From the NCBI GenBank assembly GCA_036741235.1, contig DAINSQ010000048.1:1-28687 (forward strand): a stretch of 28,687 nucleotides of DNA, in the 5' to 3' direction. Origin of the DNA: JABWBR01 sp036741235. Lineage in GTDB: Bacteria; Bacteroidota; Bacteroidia; Chitinophagales; Saprospiraceae. Of the stretch, positions 21,975 through 28,687 are shown piece by piece. Within the stretch, counting starts at the first letter, position 1, and each line of letters starts with the position of its first letter. Under the pieces are notes generated by a model. It did not search any database. It saw nothing but the letters and a program-made list of their open reading frames with translations, and was not told where the DNA came from. The position numbers and the translations under genes are program-made.

Positions 21975-24900
21975 CAGGCTTGTATTTATTAACCAATAAA
22001 TGGTGGATGGCAGCCATAAGCGCTTCAACCTGAATGGGTTTAGTCACCCAGGTATTCATGCCGGCCAGGCGGCATTTATCAAGTTCTTCAGGCACGGCAT
22101 TAGCGGTAAGCCCAATGATGGGAATTTGCCTGAGCGGATTATTAACAGGCAGTGCCCGCAATCGCCGCGTGGCCTCCAGCCCGTCCATAACCGGCATTTT
22201 GACGTCCATCAGTATTAAATCAAATGCAGATTGTGCCGATTTTTCGAGCGCTATTTGACCGTTTTCGGCAACGTCAATATGTACATTGGGAATTTTAGCC
22301 TTTAGCAACTCGGTTGCCAATAGTTGGTTAAAAAACACGTCTTCCACCAGTAATATCCTGCAATGATTTAAATAGGAGAGGTCGGGGGAGACAGTGACTG
22401 CTGCTGAATCGACAATGCCCCGGGTTAAGCCAAACGGCATGTTGACCACAACCGTCGTACCTTTGCCGGGCGTGCTGTGCAGGTCGATTCGCCCGCCCTG
22501 CTGTTCAACCAACTGCTTGCAGATGCTCAACCCGAGGCCCGTTCCCCCTTTTGCGGTAGCGTCTTCAATACTAACCTGGTTGAAACTCTCAAAAACCTTG
22601 TCAATTTTATCAGCTGATATGCCGATACCAGTATCGATTACTGTGAATTGCATTAGAACCCTGGTTTCAGCTTGCTCCAACATTTCAGCCTTCACGGCAA
22701 CCTCGCCGGAGTCGGTAAATTTGATGGCGTTACCTACCAAATTGCCCAGGATTTGTTTGAGCCTGACGGGGTCGCCAACCAGTATTTGAGGCGTCGCGGG
22801 CTTTATTTCAATGTTTAGCCTGATGTTTTTTTCCAGCGCTTTGATGCCAAAAGTTTGTTGCAAATGATTCAATACGTCCTTCAATTCAAAAGGCGATGCA
22901 TGAAAAGCATATTGCCCCGATTCAATTTTTGAATAGTCAAGGATATCATTCACTATGCGCAGCAAGTCCTCAGAGGAATGCCGGATGGCGTCAACATACA
23001 GCTTTTGCTGGTCGGCCAGGGGCATTTCCTCCAGTAATTTACTCAGTCCCAGTATAGCATTCATTGGGGTGCGTATTTCGTGGCTCATGTTAGCCAGAAA
23101 AAGCGACTTATACTTGGCTTGTTGTTCGGCCAACCTTTTTTCTTCGCGCAGGCGTCGCTGTTGCAGGCGATTATATGCAACGGCGTAAATAACTGCGGCG
23201 ATCAATAAAACTATCAAGGCCCGGAACCAACTTGTCTGCCAGTAAGGTGGGTTAATTACAAAACTCAGCAATGTTTTTTCCTCGCTCCAAATACCGTCAG
23301 CATTGGCGGCGCGCAGCAAAAACCGGTATTTACCTGGTGACAAGTTGGTGAAACTCGCCCGCCTTAAAGCTGCGGGACAGGCTACCCACTCAGTATTGTA
23401 ACCGACTAATTTGTATTCGTATTGGTTGGAGTACGGCGATTGCATATGTACCGCGGAAAATTCCAGGGCTATGGCATTTTCACCGGGTTTCAGTAATAGC
23501 GTGCCGAAATGTTCAGGAAGTTCGGAAAGGAGCTGGTTATTGACGTACACGCGGTTTAGCACTAATTCCGGGGGCGTACTATCCCGTTTGATGCGCAATG
23601 GGTCAAAAACGACAATACCTTCCTGGGTAGCATCGTATAATAATCCTGAAATACTCTGATAAACTGATTTTCTGATATGCCGCCGGGTTAATAGTGGGTT
23701 CATAACGTCGTATAAATCGCGGCTCAATGTTCGGGGGTGAATACGCAGATTATATGCATTATTAAAGACTATCCAGATATACCCTTCGGGGTCCCTGGCC
23801 AATCCATTTACAATATTGGTAGGCAACCCGTTGCGAGTCGTCAATATGGTCCAGGTAAAAATATCTGCTGATTTCCGGGTTATTTTTGCCAATCCGCCCA
23901 AAAAGCCGACCCACAATGCGCCGTCATTATCGCACACGATATCCAGTATTTCTCCTTCGATGATAGTGCCCGATTGGGCATTCTGCCGGTTAAGCCAGGT
24001 GAACTGTTCCGTCTGTTTGTCAAAATACCCGATTCCATAGGCTGTATTGCACCACAAAGCGCCTTTCCCATTTTCCACTATTTCGTGGATATATTGATTT
24101 TGAAGTTGTTTTCGAGCGACACAAAGTCGTTTCTCCAGTGTTGTTCTATCTACTCGCCAAAGCCCTTTAGCGGTACTAATCCATACAATATTGGAATTAT
24201 CCTTGTCGTAGCACTGGTTTTCAATGGGGCTACCTCCAAAAACAGTGTCGGGCCATATGTCAGAAAGTTGTTGTTGGGCTGGGTTCCACAAGCCCAGTCC
24301 GCCATCTCGCCAACTCATACATACATCGCCTTCCGGGGTTCGACTTACATGAGAGGCAAAAGGGAGTGGAAAACGGTTGGCAGGTATATTCACGCGCACT
24401 GCCTCCTGCCCCAGTTGGGGTGAATAATAAATTTCAAAGCCCGTAAATATTAAAATCCCGCCTTTCCGATCTTCAACAATCCAGTAAGGATGGTTAACAG
24501 GCTCATCGCGGCCGGTTTTGATTTGATAAAGTTGGTAGTTCGGGGCGTTCATACTCGTTTTTCGCAGGCCCAGCCTGGTAGTCAACCACAGATATCCCAG
24601 TTTGTCCTGGCACATTGCCAGCACATTGCCGGGATAGATGTCGAGCAACTTGCCGGGCGAATGATAATGCGCAATATACCCCGTAACCGGATGCCAGTTG
24701 ATAACGCCCAAATTGGAAGACAACCAGAGCGATCCATCCGGGCTTTCTTCTATGCCGGTATAGTTATATGCCTGCATGGAATCGGGCAAGGCCGCATATT
24801 CACAGCGGCGGGTCAGTGGGGAAAAGCGCAAAATTCCGTTATCAGCGGCAATCCACATGGCTCCCCGCTTATCCTGCATACAAATTTTTGCGCTGAGTTG

Positions 24901-25602
24901 GGCCGTCGAGTCGGTCATTTTGAGCCTTATCAGTTCAAATGTTTTTTCGTCGGGAGCCAGCCGGAATAAACCCTTTGTCGAACAAGCCCATAGCTGACCG
25001 GTGCGATCGCGGTAAAAAGATTCAATGCCGAAAGTACCGGTTGAAATGTCACTGCCGGCACGGGGTTTCCAACCACGGGTGAATTGCCTGGTATGCGGAT
25101 TTAATTCGTAAAAGCCATTGACGGCGCCAACCAGTAACCTGGACTTATCAATACAATATAGCGCTTTTACATTGTATTCTCCTTCCGGCTTGCCATAACG
25201 CGTAAAACGCCCGTTTTTTGTGGTAAGCCGGTTGATGCCCTCGGCGGTGATTGCCCAAATATCGCCTTTGTCGTCTTCCTTGATATTCAAAACGCGGTCG
25301 CTGTCGAGGCTTGTTGAGTCTTGCGGATCGTATTGATACTGAATATATTCATATCCATCGTAGCGGTACATTCCCGATCCCAGGGTTGCATACCAGATCC
25401 GCCCCCGGTGATCCGCCTCCACATCTACAACAATAGAAGCATAAAATGGCCTGTCTCTTTCTGTGGCGCCTATTTTGTCAAAAATACGCAACGGTTTTTG
25501 CGCCATAACAATCCCATGCGTGCACAACGCCACTACATAAAGCAAGTATATTGCCAACGAACGGTAATCATAAATCCGGATTTTAGTGGAAAATACCGGC
25601 AT
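21964..25602 (-). CDS. Hybrid two-component sensor kinase with beta-propeller sensor
   Basis: 1212 residues. An N-terminal membrane or signal segment covers about 13-34. Residues of about 50-720 form two propellers built from Reg_prop-type repeats (GRIWYATLGSGMYRYDG, GDIWAITAEGINRL, GALWVGFLGGLAKI). A Y_Y_Y domain follows (about 725-785, YEYKLVGYNTEWV). One transmembrane helix lies at about 793-811. The cytoplasmic part has HisKA with His841 (SHEIRTPMN), an HATPase domain (VGNAIKFTDSG, IDTGIGI, GGTGLGLSI) and a C-terminal receiver with Asp1133 (ILMDVKMPVMDG). Unlike classical Bacteroides HTCS proteins, it has no AraC-type DNA-binding domain. Signal probably passes to the coupled HPt protein. 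The ligand is unknown; such sensors often detect oligosaccharides. Confidence 0.92.
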   Translation of the reverse strand: MPVFSTKIRIYDYRSLAIYLLYVVALCTHGIVMAQKPLRIFDKIGATERDRPFYASIVVDVEADHRGRIWYATLGSGMYRYDGYEYIQYQYDPQDSTSLDSDRVLNIKEDDKGDIWAITAEGINRLTTKNGRFTRYGKPEGEYNVKALYCIDKSRLLVGAVNGFYELNPHTRQFTRGWKPRAGSDISTGTFGIESFYRDRTGQLWACSTKGLFRLAPDEKTFELIRLKMTDSTAQLSAKICMQDKRGAMWIAADNGILRFSPLTRRCEYAALPDSMQAYNYTGIEESPDGSLWLSSNLGVINWHPVTGYIAHYHSPGKLLDIYPGNVLAMCQDKLGYLWLTTRLGLRKTSMNAPNYQLYQIKTGRDEPVNHPYWIVEDRKGGILIFTGFEIYYSPQLGQEAVRVNIPANRFPLPFASHVSRTPEGDVCMSWRDGGLGLWNPAQQQLSDIWPDTVFGGSPIENQCYDKDNSNIVWISTAKGLWRVDRTTLEKRLCVARKQLQNQYIHEIVENGKGALWCNTAYGIGYFDKQTEQFTWLNRQNAQSGTIIEGEILDIVCDNDGALWVGFLGGLAKITRKSADIFTWTILTTRNGLPTNIVNGLARDPEGYIWIVFNNAYNLRIHPRTLSRDLYDVMNPLLTRRHIRKSVYQSISGLLYDATQEGIVVFDPLRIKRDSTPPELVLNRVYVNNQLLSELPEHFGTLLLKPGENAIALEFSAVHMQSPYSNQYEYKLVGYNTEWVACPAALRRASFTNLSPGKYRFLLRAANADGIWSEEKTLLSFVINPPYWQTSWFRALIVLLIAAVIYAVAYNRLQQRRLREEKRLAEQQAKYKSLFLANMSHEIRTPMNAILGLSKLLEEMPLADQQKLYVDAIRHSSEDLLRIVNDILDYSKIESGQYAFHASPFELKDVLNHLQQTFGIKALEKNIRLNIEIKPATPQILVGDPVRLKQILGNLVGNAIKFTDSGEVAVKAEMLEQAETRVLMQFTVIDTGIGISADKIDKVFESFNQVSIEDATAKGGTGLGLSICKQLVEQQGGRIDLHSTPGKGTTVVVNMPFGLTRGIVDSAAVTVSPDLSYLNHCRILLVEDVFFNQLLATELLKAKIPNVHIDVAENGQIALEKSAQSAFDLILMDVKMPVMDGLEATRRLRALPVNNPLRQIPIIGLTANAVPEELDKCRLAGMNTWVTKPIQVEALMAAIHHLLVNKYKPDEN

Positions 25603-25674
25603 ACGCGTATAGGGCCTGTTTTTTTGAATGAGCCCTAAGCTATGGCGCTTTGAACTGTCACGCGTTTTTTTTAA

Positions 25675-25694
25675 TACTTTTTTACATTTTTTTA
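25675..25694. repeat. 20-bp inverted repeat, right arm
   Basis: TACTTTTTTACATTTTTTTA is the exact reverse complement of 21640-21659. It lies 72 bases upstream of the sensor kinase start codon. Confidence 0.8.
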
Positions 25695-25765
25695 TATTTT
25701 ATCATTCCTGTCAGGTACACCGGCTTGGAGGCCGGCGCCCGACCTGTGATGTCCAACATCACTTC

Positions 25766-26098
25766 TTACCATTCATCAATATCTTGCAATGGTTGTTGCC
25801 GGTAGTGCTGCTTGGTGAAGGCGCGTTGTTTTTGGCGCTCCAGTACCAGTTTGGCAATGCCGATATGGGCGGGTTCGGGAGCAAAAGGAGAAAGCGCCGC
25901 ATGTACTTTGGCCTCGTTTACATCGAGGCGATACATGAGGCTAAGCAGAAATTCCATGCGATTTTCGATGAGAAAGGCAATGCGTTCGGCTAGCATGTCG
26001 AGCAACTGCTCTTCGCTGACCAGGTCTTCTGATGATTGTTCTATCTCAAAATCGCGGGTAATCAGCTCGGTAGTTGTTTTTAATACTTCAGATTCCAT
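25766..26098 (-). CDS. Conserved-looking small acidic helical protein, function unknown
   Basis: 110 residues from the ATG at 26096-26098, which lies 5 bases after the stop of the flavoprotein gene. An extension to 26164 would overlap that gene by 61 bases and is not used. The N-terminus is acidic (EIEQSSEDLVSEEQLLDM), the middle is helical (LAERIAFLIENRMEFLLSLMYRLDVNEAKVHAAL), and the C-terminus is basic (LVLERQKQRAFTKQHYRQQ). No catalytic motif is seen. The tight spacing shows co-transcription with the upstream alpha-hydroxy-acid oxidase gene, but a functional link is only a guess. The regularity of the sequence supports it as a real gene. Confidence 0.65.
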   Translation of the reverse strand: MESEVLKTTTELITRDFEIEQSSEDLVSEEQLLDMLAERIAFLIENRMEFLLSLMYRLDVNEAKVHAALSPFAPEPAHIGIAKLVLERQKQRAFTKQHYRQQPLQDIDEW

Positions 26099-26103
26099 AT
26101 ATT

Positions 26104-27390
26104 TTATTTGTGGTTCCCGCTTTTGACCAAAAGGCCGGGCGAGATGTCGTAAACAGATTGGCACCCGGAAAGCCGCATGGTCAGTTCAAAATCAGCTACC
26201 AGATTTTTAATAACTTCGCCTACTCCCTTTTCTCCGGCCAGCGCCAGGGCGTAAACATAGGGCCTGCCTATACATACGGCATTGGCGCCCAGCGCAATGG
26301 CTTTAAACATATCGGCGCCGCAGCGCACCCCGCTGTCGAGTAAAACAGGGATTTGCCGGTTGACAGCCGCCGCAATACCCGGCAAAGCGCCGATGGTAGA
26401 AATAGCGCCGTCTACCTGCCTGCCGCCGTGATTGGATACGATGATGCCGTCAATGCCGGTATCAACAGCCTTGCGGGCGTCGTCAGGATGCAATATTCCT
26501 TTTAATAATACAGGCAATTTGGTATACTGGCGCAATAAGGGCAGTTGCTCCCATTGCAGCGACGGATTGGTGTATATATTGATGAATTTGCGAACCGCTT
26601 TTAGGGGAGACCTGGTCCGCAGGTTTCTGAATAATCCTCCCGGATAAGCCCGCATTAGTTCGGCAACAGACAACAAAGTATCGAGTGTAAGCGACTGGCG
26701 GGGCGCAGGGCCGCTGCTGTCGTCGGGTTCTTCCATTAGTCGGCGGAAAACCGGGTCGCTGGTGTATTGGGCGATGCCTTTGCCCCTCAAAAACGGCAAA
26801 TAGGCCATATCTAGATCGCGCAGGCGCCATCCAAGCATCGTGGTATCAAGTGTAACAACGATAGCGCTACAGCCGCAGCCCTCGGCCCGGCGAACCAGGC
26901 TTTCTACCAGTTCGTTGGAGCGGCTCCAGTACAACTGAAACCATCGGGGGCTATCGCCCATTACGGCGCTGACGGCCTCCATTGCAACGGAAGCCTGATT
27001 GGAAAAAATATACGGCACGCCCAGCGAAGCCGCAGCAGCCCCCACCGCCAGGTCGGCTTTACGATGCGCCATTTCGAGTACGCCCACAGGCGACAACAAC
27101 AGGGGCGCCGGTAATTGGCGGCCAAGCAGATTCACTGATAAATCGCATTGCGATACGTCGCGCAACATGCGAGGCACAATTTGCCAGGCGTCAAACCCGG
27201 ACCTGTTGTTGTGGATTGTCATTTCCACTCCTGCGCCTCCGGCTATGTAGGCAAACGCTTCGGGGCTCATGCGGTCTTTTGCGAGTGCCTCCAGCATATT
27301 CAGATCTGTGGGGATAGCCGGTTTCTTTCCGCTAACGCCTGTAAGATAAATATGCCGCTGACGATCAAGCGCCGAAAAATTTCCCTTCAT
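26104..27390 (-). CDS. FMN-dependent alpha-hydroxy-acid oxidase, lactate 2-monooxygenase-like
   Basis: 428 residues from the ATG at 27388-27390. An extension to 27462 has no homology and would cross into the divergent gene. The family oxidises L-2-hydroxy acids with FMN. Visible active-site residues are Tyr48, Tyr154 (WFQLYW), Lys297 (VLLKGIL), His321 and Arg324 (VSNHGGRQ). The phosphate-binding region reads LLDSGVRCGADMFKAIALGA. The segment VTLDTTMLGWRLRDLDMAYL followed by PFLRGKGIAQYTSDPVF resembles lactate 2-monooxygenase, which turns L-lactate and O2 into acetate, CO2 and water. Lactate oxidase or another hydroxy-acid oxidase remains possible. It is cytoplasmic and heads an operon with the small gene at 25766-26098. 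Confidence 0.85.
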   Translation of the reverse strand: MKGNFSALDRQRHIYLTGVSGKKPAIPTDLNMLEALAKDRMSPEAFAYIAGGAGVEMTIHNNRSGFDAWQIVPRMLRDVSQCDLSVNLLGRQLPAPLLLSPVGVLEMAHRKADLAVGAAAASLGVPYIFSNQASVAMEAVSAVMGDSPRWFQLYWSRSNELVESLVRRAEGCGCSAIVVTLDTTMLGWRLRDLDMAYLPFLRGKGIAQYTSDPVFRRLMEEPDDSSGPAPRQSLTLDTLLSVAELMRAYPGGLFRNLRTRSPLKAVRKFINIYTNPSLQWEQLPLLRQYTKLPVLLKGILHPDDARKAVDTGIDGIIVSNHGGRQVDGAISTIGALPGIAAAVNRQIPVLLDSGVRCGADMFKAIALGANAVCIGRPYVYALALAGEKGVGEVIKNLVADFELTMRLSGCQSVYDISPGLLVKSGNHK

Positions 27391-27454
27391 GCCGTACCTT
27401 TTGGTGCAAATTACGAAAGAAATACCGATAATTTTGCACACAATAAATGCAGTG

Positions 27455-28266
27455 ATGACCAATCTGCTACTCTTGTCAGCACATCCCCCCAGTCCCCTCC
27501 AAACTGTGTCATTGGCAGGGTTGGAAAATTACGGCGTAAGATGGCTGGTCAAACGCGATGATTTGTTGGCCTGGCCGGGCGCCCCTTTGTTTTGCGGCAA
27601 TAAATGGCGCAAGATGAAGTACAACCTGCTTGAAGCCGAAAGGCTCGGCTGCAACCGGCTTGTAACTATGGGCGGCGCCTATTCCAACCACATTGCCGCG
27701 GTAGCCGCCGCCGGCGTTGCTTTTGGCTTCGATACGCTGGGTATCATCCGGGGGGAGGCGGTTTATCCCCTCAATACGACCCTGCAATATGCTGTCGACA
27801 GCGATATGGAGCTCCGGTTTATTAGCCGCGAGCGTTTTCGGTTACTAAGGGAAAGAGGCCCCCTCCCTGAGCGCCCCGGCGATTACCCCATCCCGGAAGG
27901 TGGTACCAATACCCTGGCTATGCCGGGCTGCCGCGAACTGGGGGAAGAATTGTACCGGCAACTCGACGATCCTGATCACACCACCGTTGCGCTGGCCTGC
28001 GGCACTGGCGGCACGCTGGCAGGGCGTGTCACCGGCTTGCAAGGTGTGCCGTGCTTGGGTATACCCGTGCTGAAAGGCAATTTTATGACAAAAACTGTGC
28101 AGGCATACCACCAGGCTTTTTTTGACAGGCAATGGCCAAATTGGCATACTATCGACGGCTTTCACTGCGGGGGCTATGCAAAAACCAACATCGCTCTGCT
28201 GTCGTTTATGTCCGATTTTTTTGCCCAAACCGGCATCGAACTGGATACGGTTTATATCGGCAAACT
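27455..28266 (+). CDS. PLP-dependent ACC deaminase / D-cysteine desulfhydrase family enzyme, cut by gap
   Basis: The first 270 residues are present; the rest is lost in the N gap. The start at 27455 is chosen because the family begins near here and earlier in-frame codons run into the divergent gene. A TAnnTTTG box (TAATTTTG, 27429-27436) lies upstream. PLP-binding Lys50 is in FCGNKWRKMKYNL. TMGGAYSNHIAAVAAAG is the cofactor and substrate loop. IPEGGTNTLAMPG and ACGTGGTLAG bind phosphate. The family includes 1-aminocyclopropane-1-carboxylate deaminase and D-cysteine desulfhydrase. The sequence alone does not separate these activities. The gene is divergent from the flavoprotein gene, with 64 bases between start codons. 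Confidence 0.82.
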
Positions 28267-28276
28267 NNNNNNNNNN
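28267..28276. other. Assembly gap (10 N) joining unrelated genes
   Basis: Ten N separate the middle of a PLP enzyme from the last 34 codons of a short-chain dehydrogenase. The real distance is not ten bases, and the join may be false. Confidence 0.95.
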
Positions 28277-28277
28277 A

Positions 28278-28382
28278 GATATCGCCAGCGCCATCGCGTG
28301 GCTGCTCGATCCCGCCAACAGTTGGGTGACCGGGCAAGTCATTGGCGTAGACGGCGGCTTGGCTTCCGTCAGGCCGCGCTAA
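28278..28382 (+). CDS. Short-chain dehydrogenase/reductase, C-terminal fragment
   Basis: The visible frame begins after the gap with DIASAIAWLLDPANSWVTGQ and continues VIGVDGGLASVRPR to the stop at 28380-28382. The TGQVIGVDGG segment is the standard C-terminal signature of classical SDR oxidoreductases. Only 34 residues are present. The upstream part, with the cofactor fold and catalytic Tyr-Lys, is not in the window. It cannot belong to the PLP enzyme before the gap. Substrate is unknown. Confidence 0.8.
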   Translation, partial: DIASAIAWLLDPANSWVTGQVIGVDGGLASVRPR

Positions 28383-28397
28383 GCAGGAGAAATCACG

Positions 28398-28687
28398 ATG
28401 ACATACGCAAGAGCGAGATTGTGGTTGGGCATCAGCGGCGTCGGCTTTTGGGTTTTGCTCGCCGCGACATTGTTGCTGACGCAGGTTTCGCCGTTTTCCA
28501 ACTCATCCAATCCGGTTTTTTTGCCCCCGGCAGTAGCGTTGTCACTATTCACACCGGTGGGCTGCGAGAGAGGATGGTTGATGGTTGATGTTATGAGGTG
28601 TTTTCTGTTTATAGGTTTAGAGGGTTATGGGGTTATAGGGTTTATAGGTTTATGGTACTCTCTTATTCATAAACCTATAAACTTATA
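28398..28687 (+). CDS. Membrane ORF start, probably partial or disrupted
   Basis: The ATG at 28398 follows an AGGAG Shine-Dalgarno sequence 8 bases upstream, unlike other genes in this window. The predicted N-terminus MTYARARLWLGISGVGFWVL and the following LAATLLLTQ form a transmembrane helix. After about residue 58 the frame runs into TTTATAGG-type repeats (from about 28570), where the translation no longer looks like protein. It stays open to the window end. It is probably a real gene start joined to repeat sequence. The family is not recognised. Confidence 0.4.
   Translation, partial: MTYARARLWLGISGVGFWVLLAATLLLTQVSPFSNSSNPVFLPPAVALSLFTPVGCERGWLMVDVMRCFLFIGLEGYGVIGFIGLWYSLIHKPINL
28570..28687. 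repeat. Degenerate TTTATAGG / CATAAACC repeat tract
   Basis: Short repeats such as GGTTGATGGTTGATG, GGTTATGGGGTTATAGGG and TTTATAGGTTTATGG end in CATAAACCTATAAAC, the same motif seen at about 11309, 13803 and 18599. This links the last 118 bases to the rest of the scaffold. Confidence 0.65.

Noticed and set aside
27455..28588. A PLP enzyme fused to a C-terminal unknown domain
   Set aside because: The fusion exists only by reading through ten N. Another frame after the gap is a clear SDR C-terminus.

Overview
The window reads as a chromosomal scaffold piece from a member of the phylum Bacteroidota, probably Saprospiria-like. The signs are a C-terminal type IX secretion sorting domain (8934-11078), a hybrid two-component sensor with a beta-propeller sensor region (21964-25602), a dipeptidyl peptidase IV, general absence of Shine-Dalgarno sequences, and promoters of the Bacteroidota form TTG/TTTG-N19-21-TAnnTTTG (clearest at 1228-1258, 3076-3107 and, on the minus strand, 8660-8690). 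The sequence contains three runs of N (7068-7167, 18253-18262, 28267-28276), so it is a draft scaffold. The last gap joins two unrelated genes. Genus-level placement is inference.

Region 1 (1-5082) is AT-richer and accessory. Co-directional modules follow each other: a GNAT/HTH pair that looks like a toxin-antitoxin system, an antitoxin plus PIN toxin whose toxin is broken by one nonsense codon, a seven-helix membrane protein, a degraded transposase start, a self-inhibited Fic AMP-transferase, and a DUF6624-type exported protein. Related GC-rich imperfect palindromes follow three of these units (1106-1209, 1930-1985, 4103-4165). The layout resembles a gene-cassette array, although no integrase lies in the window.

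Region 2 (5083-8650) holds a two-gene membrane-protein operon bracketed by two copies of a 120-bp multi-hairpin repeat, an animal-like 6-pyruvoyl-tetrahydropterin synthase, a 53-bp tandem repeat interrupted by an assembly gap, a heptamer repeat running almost into msrB, and a convergent Phd/VapC toxin-antitoxin operon. Region 3 (8934-13663) encodes two secreted proteins, a VIT/vWA-like T9SS cargo protein and DPP IV, separated by a large nested inverted repeat.

Region 4 (13939-20998) is housekeeping: holB, a ricT/yaaT-type PSP1 protein, lpdA and rnr. A repeat-filled 890-bp spacer precedes rnr. The holB-ricT adjacency matches Bacillus. Region 5 (21006-26098) contains a small membrane protein, then an HPt protein translationally coupled to a 1212-residue hybrid sensor kinase that lacks its own DNA-binding output. 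The pair is bracketed by a perfect 20-bp inverted repeat. Region 6 (26104-28687) has a lactate-monooxygenase-like flavoprotein followed by a small unknown gene, a divergent PLP enzyme cut by the last gap, and, after the gap, the end of a short-chain dehydrogenase and a membrane ORF with a Shine-Dalgarno sequence. That last part probably comes from a different contig or organism.
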